Source: Acidimicrobiia bacterium (GTDB lineage Bacteria > Actinomycetota > Acidimicrobiia > Acidimicrobiales > Acidimicrobilacustridaceae). From it: a stretch of DNA of 14,613 bases. Position numbers and translations under genes: made by a program. Under the pieces are notes generated by a model. That model did not search any database. It was given only the letters and a program-made list of their open reading frames with translations, and was not told the DNA's origin. The stretch is taken from positions 1 through 14,613 of the forward strand of contig VERC01000027.1 of assembly GCA_018882825.1 (NCBI GenBank), in the 5' to 3' direction. This document shows, in pieces, positions 6,247 through 13,180 of the stretch. How positions within the stretch are numbered: position 1 is the stretch's first letter; each line of letters opens with the position of its first letter.

Positions 6247-7953
6247 GTGGGCATGTCCTTCGACGAAGCGGTGGCGGTCCTCACCGCCCCCGGGATGCCG
6301 TTCGAGATCGCCGAACAGGAAGTGCTCGGCCGCCCGTCTCGGGTGTTCGCCCAGTTGCCTCCCACCATGCGCGCCCTGTTCGACATGCTGCGCGAGCGCC
6401 CGGCCGACGACGTCTACATCGTGAACGAGGACGAGCGGTGGACGAACGCCGACATCGTCCGCAGCATGGACTCGATCGCCCGCATGCTCGTCGACACCTA
6501 CGACGTGCAGGCCGGTGACCGTGTGGCCATCGACATGCGCAACTACCCGGAGTGGATCACGTCGTTCGGTGCCGTGACGTCCATCGGCGCCATCGCCGTC
6601 TCGGTCAACGCGTGGTGGACGGGACCGGAGATCGAGTTCGGTCTGGTCGACTCGGGAGCGAAGGTGCTGATCGCCGATCGCGAACGCATCGACCGGATCG
6701 GTGATCGTCTCGCCTCCCTCGGGGTGCACGGCGTCGTGGTTCGGTCCGAAGGAGTACTGCCCGCCAACTGCGCGCACCTCGCCGACCTCGCCGATCCGAA
6801 TTCGACCATGCCCGATCGCACGGTGGCGCCCGACGATGACGCCACCATCCTGTTCACCTCGGGCACGACCGGTACCCCGAAGGGTGCGGTGTCGACCCAG
6901 CGGGCCGTGCTGTCGGGACTTTTCGCCTTCGCCTGTCGCAACGTGGTCGAGTCGCTCCGGTGGGCACCCGACACGCCTCCGACGGCCGGGACCGAAGCGG
7001 CCGTGCCCCCGAAGCCGTGCTTCATCCTCACCGTGCCGCTTTTCCACGTCACCGGCTGCGTGCCGGTGATGCTCGGCTCGGTGGCCACCGGAGCCCGGCT
7101 GGTGATGATGCACCGGTGGGACCCGTTGCGGGCCCTCGAACTGATCCAGCGCGAGAAGGTCACCAATTTCATCGGCGTACCGACCATGTCCCAGGACCTC
7201 ATCTCCCACCCCCGATTCGGCGACTTCGACACGTCGAGCCTGCGCAACGTCGGTGGCGGCGGTGCGCCGATGGCCCCGGAACTGGTCAAGAAGATCTCGG
7301 GGACGTTCACCGGGAAGGCCACCCCGCAGTTGGGGTACGGACTCACCGAGACGAACGGGTACGGACCGGGCAACACCGGTCCCGACTACGTCGAGCGTCC
7401 GTCGAGCACAGGGCGCGTCGTTCCCATCATGCAGATCAAGGTCGTGAACCCCAACGGCGAGTCACTGCCCGCCGGTGAGGTCGGCGAGATCTGCATGACC
7501 GGACCGATGCTCATCCGCGGCTACTGGAAGCGGCCCGAGGCCACGGCCGAGACGATCCGTGACGGATGGCTGCACACGGGTGATCTCGGCTACGTCGACG
7601 ACGAGGGTTTCGTCTACGTCGTCGATCGCATCAAGGACATGGTGCTGCGCGGCGGCGAGAACGTGTACTGCTCCGAGGTGGAAGCCGCCATCTTCGAACA
7701 TCCGCACGTGCACGAGGTGGCGGTGTTCGGCCTCCCGCACGAGCGTCTGGGCGAGGAGGTGGTCTGCGCCCTGCAACCGGCCGAGGGCACGACCATCGAC
7801 ACCACCGAACTCACCGGGTTCCTGGCCGAGCGTCTGGCCTCGTTCAAGATCCCCACCCAGTGGTTCGTCCGCGCCGAGCCGCTGCCCCGGGGCGCCACCG
7901 GCAAGATCCTCAAGCGGGAGATCCGCGACCGGGTGCTCGACGGCACCTACTGA
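6247..7953 (+). CDS. Class I adenylate-forming acyl-CoA synthetase (FadD-like)
   Basis: A 568-residue ANL-superfamily ligase that activates a carboxylic acid with ATP and joins it to CoA. All core motifs are intact: P-loop TSGTTGTPKG (204-213), VPLFHVTG (263-270), GGGGAPM near 337-342, YGLTE (364-368), the ribose-binding D446 in HTGDLG, the hinge DRIKD (460-464) and the catalytic lysine K553 in PRGATGKILKRE. Length fits long- or medium-chain ligases. The N-terminus is slightly unusual: it opens with FDEAVAVLTAPGMPFE before the usual domain, a feature of some actinobacterial FadD-like proteins. The start is GTG 6247, with GGGAGGGA 8 nt upstream; ATG 6253 is the alternative. Upstream lie a TAGCGT box and a TetR-like palindrome. 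It follows the two thioesterase-like genes and may activate the acid they release. Chain-length preference is unknown. Confidence 0.95.
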   Translation: MGMSFDEAVAVLTAPGMPFEIAEQEVLGRPSRVFAQLPPTMRALFDMLRERPADDVYIVNEDERWTNADIVRSMDSIARMLVDTYDVQAGDRVAIDMRNYPEWITSFGAVTSIGAIAVSVNAWWTGPEIEFGLVDSGAKVLIADRERIDRIGDRLASLGVHGVVVRSEGVLPANCAHLADLADPNSTMPDRTVAPDDDATILFTSGTTGTPKGAVSTQRAVLSGLFAFACRNVVESLRWAPDTPPTAGTEAAVPPKPCFILTVPLFHVTGCVPVMLGSVATGARLVMMHRWDPLRALELIQREKVTNFIGVPTMSQDLISHPRFGDFDTSSLRNVGGGGAPMAPELVKKISGTFTGKATPQLGYGLTETNGYGPGNTGPDYVERPSSTGRVVPIMQIKVVNPNGESLPAGEVGEICMTGPMLIRGYWKRPEATAETIRDGWLHTGDLGYVDDEGFVYVVDRIKDMVLRGGENVYCSEVEAAIFEHPHVHEVAVFGLPHERLGEEVVCALQPAEGTTIDTTELTGFLAERLASFKIPTQWFVRAEPLPRGATGKILKREIRDRVLDGTY

Positions 7954-7984
7954 CGGAGCCCGGACATCGACCGACGCCCCGGCG

Positions 7985-8021
7985 CGACGATGGCCCCCGC
8001 TGGGCGGAGGCCATCGCGTCG
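7985..8021. terminator. Hairpin after the acyl-CoA ligase gene
   Basis: CGACGATGGCC (7985-7995) pairs with GGCCATCGCGTCG (8009-8021), giving an 11-bp stem with a 2-nt bulge and a 13-nt loop. It lies about 30 nt after the ligase stop in the convergent gap. No T-run follows, so it is a plausible but atypical terminator. Confidence 0.5.
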
Positions 8022-8037
8022 ACCCCCCGGTCGTGCT

Positions 8038-8067
8038 CCGACCGGCCGGCCCTCTCAGGCCGGTCGG
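8038..8067. terminator. Perfect 10-bp hairpin enclosing the amidohydrolase stop codon
   Basis: CCGACCGGCC (8038-8047) and GGCCGGTCGG (8058-8067) are exact inverted repeats with a 10-nt loop. The loop holds the TGA of the minus-strand amidohydrolase (8055-8057). There is no T-run. It could end transcription from either side of the convergent gap. Confidence 0.5.
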
Positions 8068-9245
8068 CGGACGTTGAGTGCGTCGGTGTTGTCGTGCAGG
8101 ATCATCTGCTGCACGGCGGGCGAGAACTCCTTGAGTTCATCGACGTAGTCGAGCGGCTCGGGCATACCCTCGATGTGGGGCCAGTCGGAGCCGAAGATGA
8201 CGCGGTCGGAGCCCATGAGTTCGACGACCTCGTGCACGTCGTCCTCCCAGAACGGGTTGATCCAGACCTGACGGCGGAACGTCTCCGACGGCAACTCGCT
8301 GAACCAGCCCGGCATCTTGTTGGCGGTGTTGTCCAGCTTCTTGAGCAGGCTGCGCAGGAAGCCCGAACCGTTCTCCACCGACGCCACTCGGACGTTGGGG
8401 AAGCGGTCGAACATCTTGTCGCACACCAGCGAACCGAGGAAGTCCTCGATCGGACGATCGAACATCGTGGCCATGCGCAGCGGCTGCGGACGCGACTGCT
8501 GACCGAACGAGGCCGAGAAACCGCTGTCCTGGGCGTAACCGTTCGAGCTGTAGCCCGAGTCACCGGCATGGGCGACGACCGTGATGCCCGACTCGTTCAC
8601 CAGACCCCAGAAGGGGTCGAACATGGGGTCGGCCGGCGAACGGGGGCCGTCGACGGTGGTGGGGGCGGCCGGTCGCATCACGACGGTGGTGGCGCCGTTG
8701 TCGAGGGCGAACTGCAACTCGCTCACGGCCCAGTCGACGTCGACGAGCGTGATGTAGGGCGCAGTGAAGATGCGGTTCTTGTAGTTGAAGCCCCAGTCCT
8801 CGAGCATCCACCGATTGAAGGCGGTGAACACCTGCATCACGGCCCACGGGTCGGTGTGCAACGGCTCCTCGTAGATCATCCCCAGCGTGGGGAAGAGCCA
8901 GCACTTCTCGAGACCGTGCTCGTCGAGGGTGGCGATGCGGGCATCCCGATCGCGGTAGGCGGCGCGGATCGGCTCACGCTGCTTGAGCAGTTCGATCGGG
9001 TTCTCGTTGTTGGGGTTGCCTCGGAAGTAGTCCTTGAGGACCCCGGGCAGGGCCACCGGATCGAAGGTGGGATTGACCACGGCATGGCTGACCTTGCCGC
9101 CGATCACGTGGTACTTGCGGCCGTTGATCTCGCACCACTGGATGGTGCGAGGACCGGTCCGTGGATCGAGGTGACGCGTGAAGGCGTCGATGGCCTCGTA
9201 GTAGTGGTTGTCGCAGTCGAAGACGGGGAAGCCCAGTTCGGTCAT
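8055..9245 (-). CDS. Amidohydrolase 2 family protein (ACMSD-like TIM barrel)
   Basis: A 396-residue metal-dependent hydrolase or decarboxylase of the amidohydrolase-2 family, which includes ACMSD and gamma-resorcylate decarboxylase. The N-terminal metal site appears as FDCDNHYYE (9-17), with D12-N-H14 in place of the usual HxH. H226 lies in VVAHAGDSGY, E291 in SVENGSGF and the final aspartate D354 in FGSDWPH. The family often acts on aromatic or ring-cleaved acids, which agrees with the upstream Rieske gene. I start at ATG 9245 because TAGATT sits 6 nt before it; GTG 9251 would add two residues. It is the last gene of the minus-strand run and has its own promoter candidate inside the end of the regulator gene. 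Family is secure; hydrolase versus decarboxylase is not decided. Confidence 0.92.
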   Translation of the reverse strand: MTELGFPVFDCDNHYYEAIDAFTRHLDPRTGPRTIQWCEINGRKYHVIGGKVSHAVVNPTFDPVALPGVLKDYFRGNPNNENPIELLKQREPIRAAYRDRDARIATLDEHGLEKCWLFPTLGMIYEEPLHTDPWAVMQVFTAFNRWMLEDWGFNYKNRIFTAPYITLVDVDWAVSELQFALDNGATTVVMRPAAPTTVDGPRSPADPMFDPFWGLVNESGITVVAHAGDSGYSSNGYAQDSGFSASFGQQSRPQPLRMATMFDRPIEDFLGSLVCDKMFDRFPNVRVASVENGSGFLRSLLKKLDNTANKMPGWFSELPSETFRRQVWINPFWEDDVHEVVELMGSDRVIFGSDWPHIEGMPEPLDYVDELKEFSPAVQQMILHDNTDALNVRRPA

Positions 9246-9251
9246 GGGCAC

Positions 9252-9281
9252 AATCTACGACACAACCGGGTCCTCCGACAA
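9252..9281 (-). promoter_or_regulatory. Leaderless promoter for the amidohydrolase 2 gene
   Basis: On the minus strand TTGTCG (9276-9281) and TAGATT (9252-9257) are 18 nt apart, and ATG 9245 follows the -10 by 6 nt. This is the only TAGNNT site in the window with a passable -35. The first three bases of the -10 are the TAG stop of the PaaX-like gene. Confidence 0.5.
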
Positions 9282-10118
9282 CGCTGTGTAGAACGTCGTC
9301 GCCGGTTCGGCCCATTCGGCGTACCGCCGCTGGAACACCGAGCGGGCCTGCGGTCCGGGCCAGTCCGGGGGCAGGAGACGGGCGGGCAGTGAGGGATCGA
9401 GGCTCAGCAACTCGCGCCACTCGTGGGCCATGCGCGTGCGCAGGGCGAAGGCCTCCCGATGGTCGGTCGGTTCGGCCTCGGCGAACTCGGCGATGAATGA
9501 CCGCTGGGCCTCGGCCGCCGGCTCGAGGTCCCAGGCCAGGGCCACCACCTCGGCGGCGGTGGCCGCGCCGGCCACCGTGCGGGCCTCGAAGCGCAGGACA
9601 CCATTCGTCAGCCCGCACGACTCGAGCACGGCCTCGACCCCCGGACGCTCGGCCGAACCGATCGCCACCCACAGGTTGGGGGCCACCGCGCCGAAGCCCT
9701 CGAAGTCGAGACCGGTGACCAGACGGTCGCGGCTCGACCGGTCGGCCACGGGTTCGACGATCACCAGCATGGAGAAGGTGCCGTCCCAATCGTCGGATTC
9801 CTCGACGATCGAGCGGGCCACGCGCAACGTGGCCGACCCCAGCATGCGACGACCGCGGGCGGTGAGGCGCCAGCGCGTGTACCGGCCCACCGACTCACCC
9901 TCCAACCATCCGTCGGCGGCGGTGCGGTTGACGGCCTGACGAGCGGCGCGCTCCTCGACCCCCAGCGCCTCCAGCGCCCCGACCAGCGTGCCCGTCCACA
10001 CCGGCGTCGCGTCGGCACCCACCCACTGGCCGAGCACACTGATGAGCAGGGCCCGCGCGCTCGGTCCCCCGTCGGCGCGTCGCCGGGTGGCCGTCGTGGC
10101 CCGACCGCTCACCGCCAT
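9255..10118 (-). CDS. PaaX-family transcriptional repressor
   Basis: A 287-residue regulator matching the PaaX family along its length. The winged-helix N-terminal domain (22-95) reads ARALLISVLGQW, then the recognition region VEERAARQAVNRTAADGWL (54-72) and the wing GRYTRWRLT (78-86). The central domain has WDGTFSMLVIVEP (111-123) and GFGAVAPNLWVAI (141-153). The C-terminal domain has AHEWRELLSLDPSLPARLLP (231-250), the family's typical arm. PaaX itself represses phenylacetate genes and is released by phenylacetyl-CoA. Start: ATG 10118 overlaps the Rieske gene by 10 nt; GTG 10112 would give the classic 4-nt GTGA overlap. Either way it is translationally coupled to the oxygenase, implying that it controls this operon. 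A basic tail precedes the HTH. The ligand is unknown, but a CoA thioester is plausible. Confidence 0.93.
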   Translation of the reverse strand: MAVSGRATTATRRRADGGPSARALLISVLGQWVGADATPVWTGTLVGALEALGVEERAARQAVNRTAADGWLEGESVGRYTRWRLTARGRRMLGSATLRVARSIVEESDDWDGTFSMLVIVEPVADRSSRDRLVTGLDFEGFGAVAPNLWVAIGSAERPGVEAVLESCGLTNGVLRFEARTVAGAATAAEVVALAWDLEPAAEAQRSFIAEFAEAEPTDHREAFALRTRMAHEWRELLSLDPSLPARLLPPDWPGPQARSVFQRRYAEWAEPATTFYTALSEDPVVS

Positions 10119-11470
10119 TCGGGCAGATCGCCCTCGATCTCGCTCGGGGAGATGTCGCACCACCGCTCCAGCGCCAGCTGGTTGTTGAGGATGCGACTCT
10201 CCTCCTGGGAGATGGTGATGCGCGTGAATCCGGGCTGATGCAGACCACGTTGCGCGGTGCGCAGCATGTCGAAGTCCTGATTGAACACCGTGCCGAAAGC
10301 CATCGACTCGAGCGGTACCTCCATCTTCACCGGCCTGGTGCGCGCCGCCGTCGCACCACGTCGCTCGAACTGGAAGATGTCGAGCCAGCACTCGTCGGGG
10401 GTATGACCGGGGCGGGTGCGCAGCACCGAGAGCAGATCGGGATGGAACAACACCGTGATGTTGGGGAAAGCGTTGTACTGGTCCATCACCATGATGTCGA
10501 GATCGGTGTAGGCCGAGAGGTCGACTCCCTTGGCCGCCTGCGCACGCCGCACATGGGCGCCCATGACCTCGAGCAGCGACGAACCCTCGGGCACCTCGGG
10601 CACGGGGCCGGGATCGACGCTGTCGATGCCGGCGCGTCCGCCGTACACCGAGGCGAAGGCGTTCCACACCTCCTGGGCGGTGGGCTCGGGCCGGATGCGC
10701 GGCGACGGCACCCCGTACTGCTGGCGACTGCGACCCACGTTGTCCCACAGCACCTGATGGTTGTCGAGGTCGGCGAACACGGTGAGCAGTTCGGGATGCA
10801 GACCCTGCACGTGGTAGGTCTCGCTGAATCCGTCGGCCGCCGTCTTCCAGTTGGCGGGGACGAGCACGCTCAGTTCGTAGGTGCAGTGGAAGTCCTCGAT
10901 GCCGTAGCGGGCGGCATCGGCGGGGGCGCCACCCAGGTAATCGGCCAACGACGCGGCATCGGGATCGAAGTTCACGAACACCAGCGGACCCCACGTGTCG
11001 ACCGACACGCGGGGCAGGGCGTAGGCGTCGTTGTCGATGACCCCGAAGTCGCGACGACTGGGAATCTCCGACAGCGTGCCGTCGAGGTTCCAGCACCACC
11101 GATGGAATCCGCAGCGCAGTTCGGTCAGACCAGTGCCATTCCCGGTGCACAGCTCCACACCGCGGTGCATGCACACGTTCTGATGGGCGCGCAGATCGCC
11201 ATCGGCGTCGCGCAACACGATGCACGACAAGCGGTCCACGGAGAACTCCACCCAGTCACCCGGCTCGGCCACCATGTCGACGGTGGTGGCCAACTGCCAC
11301 ACCCGGGGCCACATGCGTGACGACTCCAGGGCGGCGAACTCCGCCGACGTGTAGCGGGATGCCGGGAAGGTGATGGGTCGACGCGTGGTCGGTCCCGCGC
11401 CCTCGGCCCGGGTGCGCAACGAGCCGATGTGGCGCGCTCCTGCGTCGGTCGGTTCAGCCAGATCGGTCAT
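10109..11470 (-). CDS. Rieske non-heme iron oxygenase, alpha subunit
   Basis: A 453-residue oxygenase component. The Rieske [2Fe-2S] ligands are C100-x-H102 in NVCMHRG and C120-x2-H123 in RCGFH, a 17-residue gap. The catalytic domain has NWKTAADGFSETYHVQGLH (207-225), giving the bridging D213 and iron ligands H220 and H225; D399 in FNQDFDM is the likely third ligand. These enzymes use electrons from a reductase to hydroxylate or dihydroxylate aromatic rings, or to cleave C-N or O-methyl bonds. No beta subunit, ferredoxin or reductase gene is in the window, so it is probably an alpha-only oligomer served by partners elsewhere. ATG 11470 has GAGGGGGA 3 nt upstream; the frame runs on to 11557, but inside the methyltransferase gene. 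The substrate is unknown. It is 43 nt after the methyltransferase gene. Confidence 0.95.
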   Translation of the reverse strand: MTDLAEPTDAGARHIGSLRTRAEGAGPTTRRPITFPASRYTSAEFAALESSRMWPRVWQLATTVDMVAEPGDWVEFSVDRLSCIVLRDADGDLRAHQNVCMHRGVELCTGNGTGLTELRCGFHRWCWNLDGTLSEIPSRRDFGVIDNDAYALPRVSVDTWGPLVFVNFDPDAASLADYLGGAPADAARYGIEDFHCTYELSVLVPANWKTAADGFSETYHVQGLHPELLTVFADLDNHQVLWDNVGRSRQQYGVPSPRIRPEPTAQEVWNAFASVYGGRAGIDSVDPGPVPEVPEGSSLLEVMGAHVRRAQAAKGVDLSAYTDLDIMVMDQYNAFPNITVLFHPDLLSVLRTRPGHTPDECWLDIFQFERRGATAARTRPVKMEVPLESMAFGTVFNQDFDMLRTAQRGLHQPGFTRITISQEESRILNNQLALERWCDISPSEIEGDLPEWR

Positions 11471-11473
11471 GGG

Positions 11474-11481
11474 TCCCCCTC
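11474..11481 (-). promoter_or_regulatory. Ribosome binding site of the Rieske gene
   Basis: GAGGGGGA on the minus strand ends 3 nt before ATG 11470. It decides this start against longer readings of the frame. Slightly upstream CAGGAT (11488-11493) with CTGACC (11512-11517) at 18-nt spacing might be a weak internal promoter. Confidence 0.6.
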
Positions 11482-11513
11482 GGATCGATCCTGCCACAGG
11501 GCACGGCGACAGG

Positions 11514-12113
11514 TCAGCCCCGCGGCCGGGCGAACACCACCACGGCGTAGTCACCATCGGCGAAGGGAGCGCCGTCCCAGCCGGCGAACACCCCGACGGC
11601 GACGAGCCCGGCGTCGGCGGCCCAGCGTCGCTGCTCGTCGACCGTCGGCCACCCGCGCGTGAGCTGGTTCCCCATCACCAGGTGCCCACCGACGGCGACG
11701 TGGCGGGCGCAGGCCACGACCGCCTCGTGACGGAGAGCGGGATCGACGAACCCGATCACGTTGCCTGCGGCCACCACCAGCGAGAAGGTCCGACCCAGGT
11801 CCATGGTGGAGAGATCACCGACTCGCCAGTCCAGATCGGGCGCTCGGCGACGGGCGCGTTCGACGAGATCGGGGTCGAGATCGACGCCCACCACCTCGAC
11901 ACCGCGCCGGTGCAGTTCGATGCCCACGCGCCCGAACCCGCAACCGGCATCGAGGGCGTCGAGTGGCGCGAACTGCATGACGAAGTCGACCTCACCGTGC
12001 GGGTTCCCGCCGTCGGCGGCGATGCGGTCGAAGCGGCGTTCGTAGTCGTCGAGGTCGACGTTCCGACGCCATGCGCGCCACTCGGCCGACCCGACCGCTG
12101 GCTGCTCACTCAT
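11514..12113 (-). CDS. Small SAM-dependent methyltransferase (class I)
   Basis: A 199-residue Rossmann-fold methyltransferase. Motif I is LDAGCGFGRVG (54-64), motif II is VVGVDLDP (74-81), and the acidic residue of motif III lies in WRVGDLSTMD (96-105). The strand LVVAAGNVIGF (112-122) is motif IV. The C-terminus is short and has no extra substrate domain. It most resembles the Methyltransf_25/11-type small-molecule enzymes, but the acceptor is not readable. The ATG overlaps the stop of the crotonase gene in ATGA, so the two are coupled. The Rieske gene follows after 43 nt. A methylation step inside a degradation operon is uncommon; it might detoxify an intermediate or tag a hydroxyl made by the oxygenase. 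Family is well supported, role unknown. Confidence 0.88.
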   Translation of the reverse strand: MSEQPAVGSAEWRAWRRNVDLDDYERRFDRIAADGGNPHGEVDFVMQFAPLDALDAGCGFGRVGIELHRRGVEVVGVDLDPDLVERARRRAPDLDWRVGDLSTMDLGRTFSLVVAAGNVIGFVDPALRHEAVVACARHVAVGGHLVMGNQLTRGWPTVDEQRRWAADAGLVAVGVFAGWDGAPFADGDYAVVVFARPRG

Positions 12114-13180
12114 CGGCCACCGACCGGTTCGACCGGAGTCACCGGTTCGATCGCGTCGACCAGTCCCCACGACAGGGCCCTCGGAGCATCGATGGGTGCG
12201 CCCATGAGGGCCAGATACGCGGTGCGGTGACGACCGATGCGGCGGGGGATGCTGGCAGTGCCGCCCGCGCCGGGCACCAGTCCCATGGCCACCTCGGGCA
12301 ACAGGAAGGAGGTGTGCGGATCGGCCACGACCCGACCGGCGAAGGCGGGCAGTTCGACCCCGGCGCCGACGCAAGTGCCGTGCACCCGGGCGGTGACCCG
12401 GTCGGCGATGGCGGCCAGCGCGATTCCGGCGTTGCGGGTGGTGCGCACGAGGTGGGCGGAGAGGGGAGCCGGTGCGGTGCCGAACTCGTCGAGATCACCC
12501 CCGCTGGAGAACGATGGTCCGGCGCCGCACAGTTCCACCGAGATGATGGTGGGGTCGGCGGCGACGAGTCGGAATGCATCGGTCAACTCGTCGCGCATGC
12601 GCACGCCGTAGGCATTGTGCACCTCGGGTCGATCGAGCACGACCGTGAGGTGATCGTCGGTTCGCGCCAGCACCACGATCGGCGTGTCGGGTCGCGGCCG
12701 ACGTCCTCGGTCGGCTCGCGTGTCCAACCACGCCCGGTGACGATCCCCCGATTGCAGGAGGCTGTAGACGAACGACTCGGCCACCACGGCATCGGTCGTC
12801 GACGATCGCTCCGCCAGTCGCAACAGCTGCACCAGTGCCACTGCCGCCTCGGTCGACGACTCGATCGCGGCCACCACGGCATCGACCGTGGTGTCGAGCG
12901 CGTCGCCGCACGCCACCCAGGGCGCCGGCGCGATGTCACTGGCGCACAGGGCCACATCCACGAGTCGGTCGACGGACGGATCGAGGATCGCCGACGGCGC
13001 CACCCCGATGACCACGCACGGTCGGCCGGCCAGCACCTCGGCGACGCGAGCGAAGTCGGTCGATACGTCGGTGAGATCGAGCACCACCACCGGACGATCG
13101 GTGAGCGCACCGAGCGCGGTGTCCTCGAGTCCGGCACCGGTGAGGGCGAGTACGTCGGCGGGCGTGAGGCGATCGCTCAT
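12110..13180 (-). CDS. Enoyl-CoA hydratase/isomerase family protein with a 165-residue N-terminal extension
   Basis: A 356-residue protein whose C-terminal half (about 167-345) is a complete crotonase domain. It has RPEVHNAYGVRM (184-195), the oxyanion-hole segment SFSSGGDLDEFG (223-234), VHGTCVGAGVELPAF with E276, and LPEVAMGLVPGAGGTASIP with E296. E276 and E296 sit at the two catalytic glutamates of enoyl-CoA hydratase, so hydratase chemistry is possible. Residues 1-160 have no clear motif. RPVVVLDLTD and RPCVVIGVA followed by a helical stretch ending in ESFVYSLLQSG look like a worn half of a second crotonase fold. Ordinary hydratases are about 260 residues. ATGA overlaps join it to both the amidohydrolase upstream and the methyltransferase downstream. 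Substrate: a CoA thioester, not identified. Confidence 0.9.
   Translation of the reverse strand: MSDRLTPADVLALTGAGLEDTALGALTDRPVVVLDLTDVSTDFARVAEVLAGRPCVVIGVAPSAILDPSVDRLVDVALCASDIAPAPWVACGDALDTTVDAVVAAIESSTEAAVALVQLLRLAERSSTTDAVVAESFVYSLLQSGDRHRAWLDTRADRGRRPRPDTPIVVLARTDDHLTVVLDRPEVHNAYGVRMRDELTDAFRLVAADPTIISVELCGAGPSFSSGGDLDEFGTAPAPLSAHLVRTTRNAGIALAAIADRVTARVHGTCVGAGVELPAFAGRVVADPHTSFLLPEVAMGLVPGAGGTASIPRRIGRHRTAYLALMGAPIDAPRALSWGLVDAIEPVTPVEPVGGR

Noticed and set aside
8137..8424. Small overlapping frames inside the amidohydrolase 2 gene
   Set aside because: They are out-of-frame shadows without starts supported by a ribosome site or promoter.
9255..11225. A single 656-codon open frame spanning the regulator and much of the Rieske gene on the minus strand
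   Set aside because: Only the last 287 codons resemble a protein (PaaX family). The upstream part is an arginine-rich shadow of the Rieske gene in another frame, so it is not a fusion.
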